Origin: Marivivens sp. LCG002
Lineage (GTDB): Bacteria > Pseudomonadota > Alphaproteobacteria > Rhodobacterales > Rhodobacteraceae
Direction of reading: 5' to 3'
Assembly: GCF_030264275.1 (NCBI RefSeq)
Contig: NZ_CP127165.1
Coordinates: 1-64,000, forward strand
Length of the DNA stretch: 64,000 bases
Shown here: in pieces, positions 18,523 to 27,176 of the stretch
Layout of the letters: each line of letters begins with the position of its first letter
Position numbering within the stretch: position 1 is the first letter of the stretch
Translations under genes and position numbers: made by a program
Notes under the pieces: generated by a model
The model's database searches: none
Told to the model about the DNA's origin: nothing
What the model saw: the letters and a program-made list of their open reading frames with translations, nothing else

Positions 18523-18650
18523 AGGAGGTGGGATCGGTTAGGTCTGACCCACCTGAGTTCGGAGTTGACTAAGGGCTGCCCTAGTCGATCGTCCCCCAAG
18601 CTGTCCCGACACCTTTCTCCAATACCTTTCTCGACACTGGATCACCTCCT
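18523..18650 (-). promoter_or_regulatory. Leader with competing SD pairings upstream of arfB
   Basis: On the minus strand AGGAGGTG (18650-18643), the Shine-Dalgarno of an 18-codon frame, is perfectly complementary to CACCTCCT (18530-18523) about 115 bases later. The latter can instead pair locally: AGGTGGG (18554-18548) with CCCACCT (18532-18526). The two pairings exclude each other, and the terminator-like hairpin follows at 18513-18484. A TTGACA box lies at 18701-18696. This is the layout of a translation-sensing attenuator, but no family is recognised and it is untested. Confidence 0.45.
18581..18637 (-). CDS. Candidate 18-residue leader peptide
   Basis: A GTG-initiated frame encodes VSRKVLEKGVGTAWGTID and stops at TAG. 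It is preceded seven bases upstream by the full-length Shine-Dalgarno AAAGGAGGTGATCC, as strong as any in the window. Such a site in front of so short a frame is unlikely to be accidental. The peptide has no run of one amino acid that would suggest classical amino-acid attenuation. It lies in the arfB leader. It could be a real small protein, a leader peptide or part of a small RNA. Confidence 0.45.
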   Translation of the reverse strand: MSRKVLEKGVGTAWGTID

Positions 18651-18730
18651 TTCAATGGGTTTCGCCTAAGGAAAAGGTGGCACAGATTTCGTATTTGTCA
18701 AAACAAAATCCACCAGTGCTTGCGTGAAGT

Positions 18731-19375
18731 TTATGCGACGGCCTTTTTCGCCATGATCTGCCCAACGATTACGCGGAAGGGCACCAAAGCGATGAACGCA
18801 ACGGCAAGTTTCACTCCGCCGTCGGCCAGAGCGAGGGTGACCCAGAGCGGGGCTTCGGGACCGACGTTGAGGAGCGGCACGGCTTCGAGCGCCCAAGAGA
18901 CTTCGGCATCGGCGCTTTCACCGAGCGAGATGAAGCCCGAAAAAGCGATCGAGAAGAAGAGTGCCGTGTCGACAGCCGAAGAGAGCACGCTCGAGACCAG
19001 AGGGGCCTTCCACCAGCCTGCGTCGCGCAGACGGTTGAAGACGGCAACGTCGAGGAGCTGGGCCAGAAGGAAGGCGGTGAGCGATCCGATCGCAACGCGA
19101 AGCGCCACGGCGGGATAGGTGTAGCCGTCGCCCTGAAGTATGATCTGGCTGCCGATGAGAGAGCAGACGATGCCGACGATAAAGCCGACAAAGATCACGC
19201 GGCGGGCATCGGAGGCGCCATAGACGCGGTTGGTGATGTCGGTGACAAGGAACGCAAGCGGATAGGTGAAAGCGCCCCAGGTCAAAAGACCATCAAGGAT
19301 GAGGAATTGAACGAGGATATTGGAGGCCACAACAATGAGGGCCATGGCGATTACGCCGGGAAGGATACGGGTCAT
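18731..19375 (-). CDS. Queuosine-precursor transporter (YhhQ family)
   Basis: The 214-residue membrane protein with six to seven hydrophobic segments matches the YhhQ (DUF165/VUT) family, which imports queuosine precursors such as preQ0 for tRNA modification. Characteristic are LTWGAFTYPLAFLVTDITNRVYG near residues 30-52, with its conserved TD-N, and ALRVAIGSLTAFLLAQLLDVAVFNRLR near 90-116. The 267 bases between it and arfB contain the structured leader described separately. No other queuosine gene is in the window. Confidence 0.9.
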   Translation of the reverse strand: MTRILPGVIAMALIVVASNILVQFLILDGLLTWGAFTYPLAFLVTDITNRVYGASDARRVIFVGFIVGIVCSLIGSQIILQGDGYTYPAVALRVAIGSLTAFLLAQLLDVAVFNRLRDAGWWKAPLVSSVLSSAVDTALFFSIAFSGFISLGESADAEVSWALEAVPLLNVGPEAPLWVTLALADGGVKLAVAFIALVPFRVIVGQIMAKKAVA

Positions 19376-19458
19376 GTCCGGTTTCCGTTTTTACAAGGGT
19401 GCGGTGACTTGGCCCTCAGACTGAGGACGCAGCTCTCTAGCCTTGAAAAACGGTTGCG

Positions 19459-20301
19459 TCAATCGTCCAGACGATACTCGACCACGCGGGTGGGGAGCCA
19501 GTCATACATATTGTTGTCCGAGATCATGGTCACGCGGAGCTTGCCTTGGTCGTCGCGCCAGAGGCTTATGCCTTCGAGATTATCGTGGCTGATGTTCAGG
19601 ATCGTGCTGGAGGTCAGGTCAGGCGTGATTTTGCGGACGCGGGACCGAAAGAGGAGGCCCTGAAAGTCGCGCTCAAGGATGTAGAGCGCGCCGCGGTCAT
19701 CGAAATCGGCGCCGACGGGGAGAAAGGGGAGAATGCGGTCGAGCTGGAATCGCACCGACCAGTTCCGTTCATCCCATCCGTAAACGGGAAACGGGGTGCT
19801 ATGGCGACCCGAGCGTTCGGGGAGTGTGAATACCTCTCCCTTGGTGTTGATCGCGAGCGCTTCAAGGCTTGAGTTGTCCCCGTAATTTGCGAATTCTGCG
19901 GGGACGGAGAGTTGGGTCGGGGTCGCTGTGGGCGAGGCATAGTGCCAGACGCGCGCCGGACCTTCGAGGCTCAGGTAAAACCCGCCCTTACCGTCCACCG
20001 CCAGCCCTTCGGCGTCAAAGTTGCGGCCTGAGCTCGGTCGACCTTGCGGGTCCTTGAGCATGAAGGACTGTTCGATCGAAAGGTCGATCATGATCCCGTT
20101 TTCGCGCAAAACAGAGCCGATTGCGATCTGTCCCTTATCGGAAACGGTGATGAAGCGCGTGCCGTTATCGGTGATCTCGATTGCGGAAAAGCCGCCCGAA
20201 CCTTTGCCGAAATTGGGCATGATGTTCGAAAGGAGCATGCCTTGGGCATGCCCGAGGTTCGCAAACGTGAGGGCAAATAACAGAGCAAGAGCGCGAAGCA
20301 T
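19459..20301 (-). CDS. Secreted esterase-like/phytase-like beta-propeller protein
   Basis: The 280-residue protein has a signal peptide (MLRALALLFALTFANLGHAQG, cleavage after about residue 19) and belongs to the family annotated as esterase-like activity of phytase. It contains GGFSAIEITDNGTRFITVSDKG near 36-57, FDAEGLAVDGKGGFYLSLEGP near 95-115 and NSSLEALAINTKGEVFTLPE near 142-161. ISHDNLEGISLWRDDQGKLRVTMISDNN is near the end. These repeated acidic segments are blades of a propeller. The substrate is unknown and the esterase label is from the family name only. It is followed closely upstream by mepA on the same strand. Confidence 0.82.
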   Translation of the reverse strand: MLRALALLFALTFANLGHAQGMLLSNIMPNFGKGSGGFSAIEITDNGTRFITVSDKGQIAIGSVLRENGIMIDLSIEQSFMLKDPQGRPSSGRNFDAEGLAVDGKGGFYLSLEGPARVWHYASPTATPTQLSVPAEFANYGDNSSLEALAINTKGEVFTLPERSGRHSTPFPVYGWDERNWSVRFQLDRILPFLPVGADFDDRGALYILERDFQGLLFRSRVRKITPDLTSSTILNISHDNLEGISLWRDDQGKLRVTMISDNNMYDWLPTRVVEYRLDD

Positions 20302-20304
20302 GAA

Positions 20305-21204
20305 TCAGTTGGCCGCCACTGCGCCGCATTGGTTTGGAAGCTCGGCCATCAGGAGCGGGCCGCGCGGCTCGGCGGTGCTCGGCTGTGCGGGGGGCGGGTT
20401 CAAGATGTTGTTGACCCAGACCTGCGCGTCCTCGCAACCGTCTCCTGCGGGCGGTGGGGCCTGATCTTCACAGTTCGCATCCCCTGCAGTGCAATTGAGG
20501 CGCACATGGAAGTGGTAGTGATGCCCGAACCAAGGCCGAACTTTGCGGAGCCAGCTGCGATCACCCGTCGCGTTCTTGCACATCTCGACCTTTGCCCCTG
20601 CAAAGACGAAAATCCGTGCGACGCGCGGGTCCTCTGCTGCGCGTTTGATGAGCGCTTCGTGTTCGGGGGTCCAAGAAGAGTTCACATAGGCGCCATTGGC
20701 CCTCTGCATCGAAATGGACGAAATGTTTTCACGCTCGGCCGCGCTCAGGTTGAGCCGCGCGGGCGGCAACATCCAAACGTCGATATCAAGGCCCGTCTGG
20801 TGGCTCGCGTGGCCCGTGAGCATCGGCCCACCGCGAGGTTGGCTCATGTCGCCGACATAGAGGCCGTCCCAACCCTTTAGGGTAGCAGCATAGCGGCTCA
20901 GGTCCTGGACAAACGCAACGGTTGTCGGCTGCGCCCAGTTGCGGTTGCGGCTGAGGCGCATGGCTTGCCATGTCGGTCCCGTTTCGGCCAGTTGCACCGC
21001 ACCTGCCTGACAGCCTTTGGCGTAACCTCCGATTGACTCCGACTCCTGTGCCGAGGCGGTCGGAATATAGCCGAACACCGACTTGGCCACCCGCGTGTCG
21101 TTTGAGGACTGGGTCGAGACGCTTGACCTGCGCGGCGTGTCATCGTCGCTCTGGCAGGCGGCCAGACCGAGAAATAGGGCGATTACTGTGATGATGCGGA
21201 CCAT
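20305..21204 (-). CDS. mepA: Penicillin-insensitive murein endopeptidase MepA
   Basis: MepA is a zinc metalloendopeptidase that cuts D-Ala-meso-DAP cross-links in peptidoglycan. From the ATG at 21204 the product is 299 residues with a lipoprotein signal (FLGLAAC, Cys17), so it is probably outer-membrane anchored. LAS-family ligands are visible: HASHQTGLDIDVWML (His132/135, Asp140) and FGHHYHFHVRL (about His228-His233). A much longer upstream extension in the same frame is not supported by homology. It overlaps the end of the upstream MFS gene by 22 bases and lies three bases before the phytase-like gene, so the three are likely an operon. Confidence 0.9.
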   Translation of the reverse strand: MVRIITVIALFLGLAACQSDDDTPRRSSVSTQSSNDTRVAKSVFGYIPTASAQESESIGGYAKGCQAGAVQLAETGPTWQAMRLSRNRNWAQPTTVAFVQDLSRYAATLKGWDGLYVGDMSQPRGGPMLTGHASHQTGLDIDVWMLPPARLNLSAAERENISSISMQRANGAYVNSSWTPEHEALIKRAAEDPRVARIFVFAGAKVEMCKNATGDRSWLRKVRPWFGHHYHFHVRLNCTAGDANCEDQAPPPAGDGCEDAQVWVNNILNPPPAQPSTAEPRGPLLMAELPNQCGAVAAN

Positions 21205-22607
21205 TGCGCTCGATCTCCGTCCTTGTTGACCCAGCGTAGCATTATGAGGCCGACCAAGAAAAGGCCGATAAGCGGAACAAAGCCGAGTTGGTTGTCGCCC
21301 GTCATACGTGTGGTGATCAGAATGAGCGCAGGCGCAAGAAAGGCGGTCGCTTTGCCCGTCAAGGCAAAGAGCCCGAAGGTTTCGGTCGCATGTGACACGT
21401 CCGTATGTCGCACGATCAGCGAGCGCGACGAGGCATAAAGGCCGCCCCCGCAACCGCCGATCACTGCGCCGCAAACGTAAAAGATCAGATCGGCCGTGCC
21501 GTAAGTTGCCCCGATGAGGCCCGCGAGCGCGGATTTGGTGGGCAAGCCGTCCGCAAGAGCGATGCCGAGGATGTCGTTCCGCTCCATTGTGATGATCACG
21601 ATACAGACGCCGATCAAAAGGGTGATGACCACATAGATCACGGGCTTGGGTCCGAACTTCTTGTCACTCAAACCCGCGATCCAGGTGAAAATCGAGGCCG
21701 CAATCGCGCTGATGATCCCGAAAACGCCGACCTGATTGGTGGTCCAGTCGAGCACAAGCACGGCATAGACTCCGCCATAGGCATAAAGCGCGTTGAGGGC
21801 ATCGCGATAGAACATGGACCCGACAAGGAGCGCGGTGAGGCTTGGCCTTTGCTTGAGACCTTTGATCGAGGCGAAAAGCTCGCGCAGGACGTCGCCGATT
21901 TGAGTGCTGCGTTTGATGGTGGCGGGATCGTCTTTCACCCAAGCGAAGAACGGGATCATAAAGACGATATACCAGACCGCGATCAGCGGACCGACAAAAC
22001 GTGTGCCTTCGCGTTCGCTTGAATCGAGCCCCAAAAGCGGCTGCCCCCCAAAGAGCGTTTTGCCCCCGTCATCGGCAAAGAACAAAAGCATGATGATGAG
22101 CGATAGAACCCCGCCCCAATAGCCAAAGGCCGCGCCCGATCCAGAGATGCGCCCGATCTCTTTGTCGGTGCCCAGCGAGGGCAGAAAGGCGTTGATAAAG
22201 GACAACAAGATTTCCGAGGCGATGAACCCAGCAAAAAAGATGGTCAAAACAAGATAGAGACCCGTTCCATCGGGTTTGAGCCACCAGATCGCAGCCGATG
22301 CGATCACGAAGACAATGGAAAAGGCATAGATCCACGGAATCTTGCGTCCCGATGCATCGGCCCATGTTCCCAAAAGCGGCGCGGAAAGTGCAATGATGAT
22401 GCCTGCAACCGTTTGGCCGAGCGACCAAAGCTCTTGCGAGTGTGCTTTGGCGGCGCTGCTGTCCGCCCCTTGGCTTAGAAAGAATTCGGTCGCCACCGCG
22501 GCGAAATAGGGGCCGAAAATGAAGGTGAGGCCAAGCGTGTAAAAAGGCTGCTGCGCCCAGTCAAAGACCATCCAGCCCCAAATTCTCTTGCGCGATACAC
22601 TTGCCAT
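21183..22607 (-). CDS. MFS transporter, UMF1/Atg22-like family
   Basis: From the ATG at 22607 (GGGAGGG a few bases upstream) the protein is 474 residues with about 12 membrane segments. The N-terminal VFDWAQQPFYTLGLTFIFGPYF and the later APLLGTWADASGRKIPWIYAF are typical of the UMF1 family of the major facilitator superfamily, related to yeast Atg22. Substrates are not well defined; amino-acid or nucleoside-type export has been proposed for relatives. It is translationally coupled to mepA by a 22-base overlap. Confidence 0.85.
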   Translation of the reverse strand: MASVSRKRIWGWMVFDWAQQPFYTLGLTFIFGPYFAAVATEFFLSQGADSSAAKAHSQELWSLGQTVAGIIIALSAPLLGTWADASGRKIPWIYAFSIVFVIASAAIWWLKPDGTGLYLVLTIFFAGFIASEILLSFINAFLPSLGTDKEIGRISGSGAAFGYWGGVLSLIIMLLFFADDGGKTLFGGQPLLGLDSSEREGTRFVGPLIAVWYIVFMIPFFAWVKDDPATIKRSTQIGDVLRELFASIKGLKQRPSLTALLVGSMFYRDALNALYAYGGVYAVLVLDWTTNQVGVFGIISAIAASIFTWIAGLSDKKFGPKPVIYVVITLLIGVCIVIITMERNDILGIALADGLPTKSALAGLIGATYGTADLIFYVCGAVIGGCGGGLYASSRSLIVRHTDVSHATETFGLFALTGKATAFLAPALILITTRMTGDNQLGFVPLIGLFLVGLIMLRWVNKDGDRAQWSASSQ

Positions 22608-22670
22608 TTTGCCCTCCCGATCCTTTGTGATCGGTATGACAGCAAGCAAGGTCGTCGCGCAAGAATTGGT

Positions 22671-23207
22671 TTAGTCCTGCATCGGCGGCCAAGGACGATT
22701 TGCCTCGGCTTCGATCCAGGTTTTGATCCAGTCGGGGAGTTCGGGCATCTTGCCTGTGATGCCCATTTCGGCGGCCACTTCGGACGACGGCACGATACCC
22801 GACTTGCTCGTCACTGCCGAACGGATGATCACGTGGTTGGCACATTCGCCGTTCTTGTGGAACATCGCCTGCTCAAGATAGCAGAACCTCTCGTCGAAGC
22901 CGATGCATCGGGACCGCATGGTCACTTTGTCGAAAGCGCGCACGCGGCGGCGATAGCGCACAGTCGACCCCGCGACGGTCAGCCCCCATCCGCGTCGCTT
23001 GAGTGCATCGAAAAGGCCCGTCCGACGACCAAGCGGAATGCGCCCCAGATCGAAAAGCGTGAGCGTGCGTCCGTTGTTCAATTCCATCCAGAAATCGATG
23101 TCCCACGGCATGCAGTAATGTTCGCTGATGTGGGTGTCCAAAAACCCCAGTTTGGGATCGTTGCGGTGCTTATGAAGCTGCCAGAAAAAACGGATAAAGG
23201 GATACAT
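22671..23207 (-). CDS. Acyl-CoA thioesterase-like hotdog protein
   Basis: The 178-residue product from the ATG at 23207 (AAAGGAAA upstream) matches hotdog-fold thioesterase-like proteins: DIDFWMELNNGRTLTLFDLGRIPL near 31-54, WGLTVAGSTVRYRRRVRAFDKVTMRSRCIGFDERFCYLEQAMF near 67-109. The Asn-Asn-Gly region corresponds to the catalytic helix start in YbgC/4HBT enzymes, but the usual Asp/Tyr placement cannot be confirmed by eye. It lies upstream of the MFS gene on the same strand with a 63-base gap. The substrate is unknown. Confidence 0.75.
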   Translation of the reverse strand: MYPFIRFFWQLHKHRNDPKLGFLDTHISEHYCMPWDIDFWMELNNGRTLTLFDLGRIPLGRRTGLFDALKRRGWGLTVAGSTVRYRRRVRAFDKVTMRSRCIGFDERFCYLEQAMFHKNGECANHVIIRSAVTSKSGIVPSSEVAAEMGITGKMPELPDWIKTWIEAEANRPWPPMQD

Positions 23208-23335
23208 GGAAATTTCCTTTCGACCGCACTCGGATACGCGCCCAGACATCGAGGTCAAGTGAAACGTTGGGGCAGGGGATTGCACCAGAGGAAATCGGCC
23301 ATTACTTGATTGGAAACTTCTAGGGACACGCCACG

Positions 23336-23623
23336 ATGTATTCGATCTTTCAGATTTTGATGCTTCTTCTCAGCGTCGCGCGCTTTTTCGTCTTTGCGCA
23401 TGTGATCATGAGCTGGCTCATCAACTTTCAAGTGCTCAACACCCGTCAGCCTCTTGTCGCGCAGATTTGGTATGGTTTGAACCGCGTGCTCGAGCCTGTC
23501 TATCGACCCATCCGCAATATGCTTCCCAATCTTGGCGGCGTGGACCTCTCGCCCATCGTGCTTTTGCTCGGTCTCGAGATCATCCGCATCGTTTTGGTCA
23601 ACAACGTGGCGGCTTTCTACTGA
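23336..23623 (+). CDS. YggT family membrane protein
   Basis: This 95-residue protein has two hydrophobic segments, FQILMLLLSVARFFVFAHVIMSW and LSPIVLLLGLEIIRIVLVNNV, separated by the conserved VLEPVYRPIRNMLPNLGGVDLSP loop. That is the YGGT repeat, present once here and twice in enterobacterial YggT. Roles in cell-envelope or osmotic homeostasis have been suggested for relatives, but the molecular function is not known. It is followed after 78 bases by recQ on the same strand. Confidence 0.88.
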   Translation: MYSIFQILMLLLSVARFFVFAHVIMSWLINFQVLNTRQPLVAQIWYGLNRVLEPVYRPIRNMLPNLGGVDLSPIVLLLGLEIIRIVLVNNVAAFY

Positions 23624-23652
23624 GCCGCCTCTTGTTCATGGATTCTTAGTGT

Positions 23653-23696
23653 GAGACTGTCAGGGCAAAGAGCAGCCAACTAAACTGACAGGTCTC
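23653..23696 (+). other. Hairpin covering the recQ translation start region
   Basis: GAGACTGTCAG (23653-23663) pairs with CTGACAGGTCTC (23685-23696) with a single bulged base, around a 21-base loop. The right arm ends five bases before the recQ ATG at 23702, in the place where a ribosome-binding site should be, and no separate Shine-Dalgarno is obvious. It could limit recQ translation or serve as a protein-binding palindrome. Confidence 0.45.
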
Positions 23697-23701
23697 CCAC
23701 G

Positions 23702-25738
23702 ATGAGCGCTGATACGCTTCTTCGCGATGTATTCGGATTCGATGCCTTTCGGCCGGGTCAGCAGGAAATCGTCGAAGCCGTGATTGCGGGAAAGAACACG
23801 CTCGCCATTATGCCCACGGGCGGCGGCAAATCGCTCTGCTATCAGCTCCCTGCTTTGGTGCGTCCCGGTGTGACGGTGGTCATCTCGCCGCTTATCGCGT
23901 TGATGCGCGATCAGGTGCGCGGCCTACGTGAGGCGGGCGTCGAAGCGGGGGCTTTGACTTCGGGCAACACCCAAGAGGAAACAGACGCGGTTTGGGCCGG
24001 TCTCGAGGCGGGAACGCTCAAGCTGCTTTATATGGCGCCCGAACGGCTTGCCGCCGGTGGGGTGCCACAGCTTCTCACGCGGATCGGTGTCAATCTCATT
24101 GCGGTGGACGAGGCCCACTGTGTGAGCCAATGGGGCCATGATTTCCGTCCGGATTACCTCAGGATCGGGGAATTGCGCCGTGCGCTGGGCGCACCTCTTG
24201 CTGCCTTTACCGCCACTGCGGATGCCGAAACACAGGCCGAAATCGTTGAAAAGCTTTTCGACGGCAAAGCGCCCGAGACGTTCCTTCGCGGTTTTGATCG
24301 CCCGAACATCCATTTTTCATTCGCGGTCAAAGATAGCCCGCGCAAACAGATCCTCGGCTATGCCGCGGCACGCAAAGGCCAGAGCGGGATCGTCTATTGC
24401 GGAACCCGCGCCAAGACCGAAGGCATTTCCGCCGCCTTGAACGAAGCAGGTCATAGCGCGTGTTTTTATCACGGCGGGATGGAGGCCGAGGATCGGCGTA
24501 GCGTCGAAGCACGGTTCCAGAAGGAAGAGGGACTCATCGTTGTCGCCACAGTCGCCTTTGGTATGGGTATCGACAAGCCCGATATCCGTTGGGTTGCCCA
24601 CGCCGATTTGCCGAAATCTATCGAGAGTTATTACCAAGAGGTCGGCCGCGCGGGCCGTGATGGCGCACCTGCCGAGGCGTTCACGCTCTTTGGCCCCGAA
24701 GATATCCGTTACCGCCGTCAGCAGATCGACGAGAGCCTTGCGCCACAGGATCGGAAAATGGCGGATCACGCACGGCTCAATGCACTTTTGGGTTTGGCCG
24801 AGGCTTTGGAGTGTCGCCGCAAAACGCTCCTTGGGTATTTCGGCGAAGAGGCCGTGCCTTGTGGGAACTGTGATCTTTGCGACAAGCCCGCCGAGATTTT
24901 CGATGCGACGACCCCAGTGCGCATGGCGCTTTCCGCAGCGCTTCGCACGGGCGAGAGCTTTGGCGCTGGTCATCTAATCGAAATCCTCCTTGGTGCAACC
25001 AACGACCGAATTCTGGAGCGCGGGCACGACAGTCTCCCGACGTTTGGTGTCGGCAAGGAATTCGACCGCAAACAATGGCAGGCGATCTTTCGTCAGATGA
25101 TGGGGCACGATTTGCTCAGGCCCGATCCCGAGCGCCATGGCGGCTTGCGGATGACCGAACGGGCACGCCCGATTTTGCGTGGAGAAGAAAGCGTTCACCT
25201 GCGCCGTGATACGATCCGCGCGGCCAAGAACGGGAACGTCGTCCGCACCTTGGTGAGCGAAGAGGATGCGCCGCTTTTGTCGGCGCTCAAAGCCAAGCGA
25301 CGTGCATTGGCCGAGGCCGCGGACGTCCCCGCCTATATCATCTTCACCGACAAAACCCTGATCGAGATGGCACAGGCGAGACCGAAAACCTTGGATGATT
25401 TTGCAAAGGTGGGCGGTGTCGGGTCAAAGAAGCTCGAGCGATACGGCAAAGACTTTCTCGAAGTCATCGCGGGCGATGTCGCAGAACTCCATCCTGCGCG
25501 CCGCAAACTTGCGGGGCGGGGAGAAGGGTCGCTTTATGACCGGCTGCTTGCGGTTCAAGCGGATTTGAGCCGTGGCGAGGATGGCTCGGGCAAGCCGATG
25601 TCCTGCACCGCCTCGATGCTCGCCAAGGTCGCACAGGTCAAGCCGCGCGATCTCGGGACTTTGGAGCGGCTCTTGGGCGCGCGTTATGCCGAGCGGTTCG
25701 GCCCCGCTTTTCTCGAAGTCCTCAAGGAGGCGTCCTGA
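23702..25738 (+). CDS. recQ: ATP-dependent DNA helicase RecQ
   Basis: RecQ is a 3'-5' DNA helicase used in recombination and restart of stalled forks. The 678-residue protein has the complete layout. Walker A MPTGGGKS lies at residues 37-44, DEAH at 136-139 followed by the aromatic-rich loop CVSQWGHDFRPDY, and the second RecA domain with ATVAFGMGIDKPDIRWV follows. The RQC zinc site is formed by Cys371, Cys387, Cys390 and Cys393. The C-terminal HRDC domain spans about 520-600. A hairpin occupies the space just before the ATG. It converges with dapE, the two stop codons being adjacent. Confidence 0.96.
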   Translation: MSADTLLRDVFGFDAFRPGQQEIVEAVIAGKNTLAIMPTGGGKSLCYQLPALVRPGVTVVISPLIALMRDQVRGLREAGVEAGALTSGNTQEETDAVWAGLEAGTLKLLYMAPERLAAGGVPQLLTRIGVNLIAVDEAHCVSQWGHDFRPDYLRIGELRRALGAPLAAFTATADAETQAEIVEKLFDGKAPETFLRGFDRPNIHFSFAVKDSPRKQILGYAAARKGQSGIVYCGTRAKTEGISAALNEAGHSACFYHGGMEAEDRRSVEARFQKEEGLIVVATVAFGMGIDKPDIRWVAHADLPKSIESYYQEVGRAGRDGAPAEAFTLFGPEDIRYRRQQIDESLAPQDRKMADHARLNALLGLAEALECRRKTLLGYFGEEAVPCGNCDLCDKPAEIFDATTPVRMALSAALRTGESFGAGHLIEILLGATNDRILERGHDSLPTFGVGKEFDRKQWQAIFRQMMGHDLLRPDPERHGGLRMTERARPILRGEESVHLRRDTIRAAKNGNVVRTLVSEEDAPLLSALKAKRRALAEAADVPAYIIFTDKTLIEMAQARPKTLDDFAKVGGVGSKKLERYGKDFLEVIAGDVAELHPARRKLAGRGEGSLYDRLLAVQADLSRGEDGSGKPMSCTASMLAKVAQVKPRDLGTLERLLGARYAERFGPAFLEVLKEAS

Positions 25739-26887
25739 TCAGGCGAAATAGTCTGAGAGGATGCGGGTATAGATCGACTTGAGCTGCCCGATCTGTGCCA
25801 CTTCGACCCGTTCGTCGACCGAGTGCATGGTTTTGCCAACGAGCCCGAATTCGACCACAGGGCAATGGTCTTTCATAAACCGCGCATCCGAAGTTCCGCC
25901 CGAGGTCGATAGCTCGGGGGTTCGTCCCAATTCGGCTTTGACCGCTTTGGCGACCAAGTCCGAGAGCTCGCCCGGCGGGGTGAGAAAACTTTCGCCCGAG
26001 ACTTTGACGGAGAGAGCGATCTTGACGCCGAAGCTTTTTGCGACGTCATCGACCTCTGACTGGAGCCAGTCGATAAGCGATGCACCGCTATGAAGATCGT
26101 TAAAACGGATGTTCACAGTGGCGCGGGTTTGTGCAGGTATCACGTTTGTTGCAGGGTTGCCCGTATCCACGGTCACGATCGCAAGGGTAGAGGGATCGAA
26201 ATGATCCGAGCCTTGGTCGAGCTCGTGCGAGGCAAGCCGATCCATCAATCGCATCAACGCGGGGATCGGATTGTTGGCGCGATGGGGATAGGCGGAATGG
26301 CCTTGCGTGCCCGTCACCGTGAAAAAGGCAGTGAGCGATCCGCGGCGTCCTACTTTCATCATTTCGCCCATCTCGTTGGGGCTTGTCGGTTCACCGACGA
26401 GGCAAACGCTCATTTGTTCGCCCGCTTCTTTCATATAGTCGAGAAGGGCGACTGTTCCGTCCGTCGCGTCCCCCTCTTCATCACCTGTGATCGAAATGGC
26501 TATGGCACCATCGGGTGGTGTTTGCTGCACAAAATCAATGGCTGCCGCTACGAATGCCGCGACACCCGATTTCATGTCGGTTGAACCGCGGCCATAGAGA
26601 AAGCCGTCTTTGATTTCTGCGCCAAAGGGATCGACGGTCCAAGCGGCAGCATCCCCGATCGGCACCACATCGGTGTGGCCGTTGAACCCGAAGGTGCGAT
26701 TGGCGCCTTTTCGGCCCCAACGCGCATAAAGGTTCGATGTTCCGTTTCGGTCGACCCGCGTGCAGTCGAAGCCTGCCTCGGTGAGTAGCTCCTCGAGAAG
26801 CACAAGTGCTCCGCCCTCGTCGGGAGTGACAGAAGGACAACGGACAAGGCGTGCGGTGAGGTCGACAGGATCGATGGGCATGGTCAT
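25739..26887 (-). CDS. dapE: Succinyl-diaminopimelate desuccinylase
   Basis: DapE hydrolyses N-succinyl-LL-diaminopimelate in lysine and peptidoglycan-precursor synthesis. The 382-residue M20-family protein shows the dizinc ligands and catalytic residues: His71 and Asp73 in [13 protein letters not shown], Asp104 in [10 protein letters not shown], the Glu pair near 136-137 in [10 protein letters not shown], and a C-terminal His in [12 protein letters not shown]. The ATG at 26887 follows AAGGAG at six bases. Its pathway partner dapD lies about 5 kb away on the same strand, separated by the Hint genes. Confidence 0.95.
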   Translation of the reverse strand: MTMPIDPVDLTARLVRCPSVTPDEGGALVLLEELLTEAGFDCTRVDRNGTSNLYARWGRKGANRTFGFNGHTDVVPIGDAAAWTVDPFGAEIKDGFLYGRGSTDMKSGVAAFVAAAIDFVQQTPPDGAIAISITGDEEGDATDGTVALLDYMKEAGEQMSVCLVGEPTSPNEMGEMMKVGRRGSLTAFFTVTGTQGHSAYPHRANNPIPALMRLMDRLASHELDQGSDHFDPSTLAIVTVDTGNPATNVIPAQTRATVNIRFNDLHSGASLIDWLQSEVDDVAKSFGVKIALSVKVSGESFLTPPGELSDLVAKAVKAELGRTPELSTSGGTSDARFMKDHCPVVEFGLVGKTMHSVDERVEVAQIGQLKSIYTRILSDYFA

Positions 26888-26998
26888 GGCGGGCTCCTTT
26901 GGATCACTGGCTAATCCCAGCGGGGGCGAAATTCAACGGTCGAGAGCATTTTCCTACTGTTCCCACAGGGACACAGTTTTCCACTTTGCGACGGACCT

Positions 26999-27038
26999 TT
27001 AAAAAACGTTTACCCCGAAAGGATAGTTAGTATATCCT
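26999..27038 (+). promoter_or_regulatory. AT-rich control region before the first Hint gene
   Basis: The 289-base gap between dapE and the Hint gene contains an AT-rich stretch unlike its surroundings. It includes TTAA-N7-TTAC (26999-27013), one mismatch from the CtrA box TTAA-N7-TTAA. An inverted repeat AGGATA-gttagta-TATCCT (27020-27038) resembles an operator for a dimeric regulator. The rest of the gap shows no gene. Both assignments are by eye. Confidence 0.35.
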
Positions 27039-27176
27039 ATTTATAAATAAAATGCCGAGGCAGGCGCTGACCCAAAATGTGGTCGTGATTGAGCAGTCAG
27101 TCACAGTAATTAGAAAACGGGCAAAGATCCGTTCGGGACAGTGTGTGCACTCGGTCAAAAAGACTGAGGCAGTTAA

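Noticed and set aside
18639-18652. GGATCACCTCCTTT on the plus strand looks like the 3' end of 16S rRNA
   Set aside because: It is the complement of a full-length Shine-Dalgarno site on the minus strand; no other 16S sequence lies beside it.
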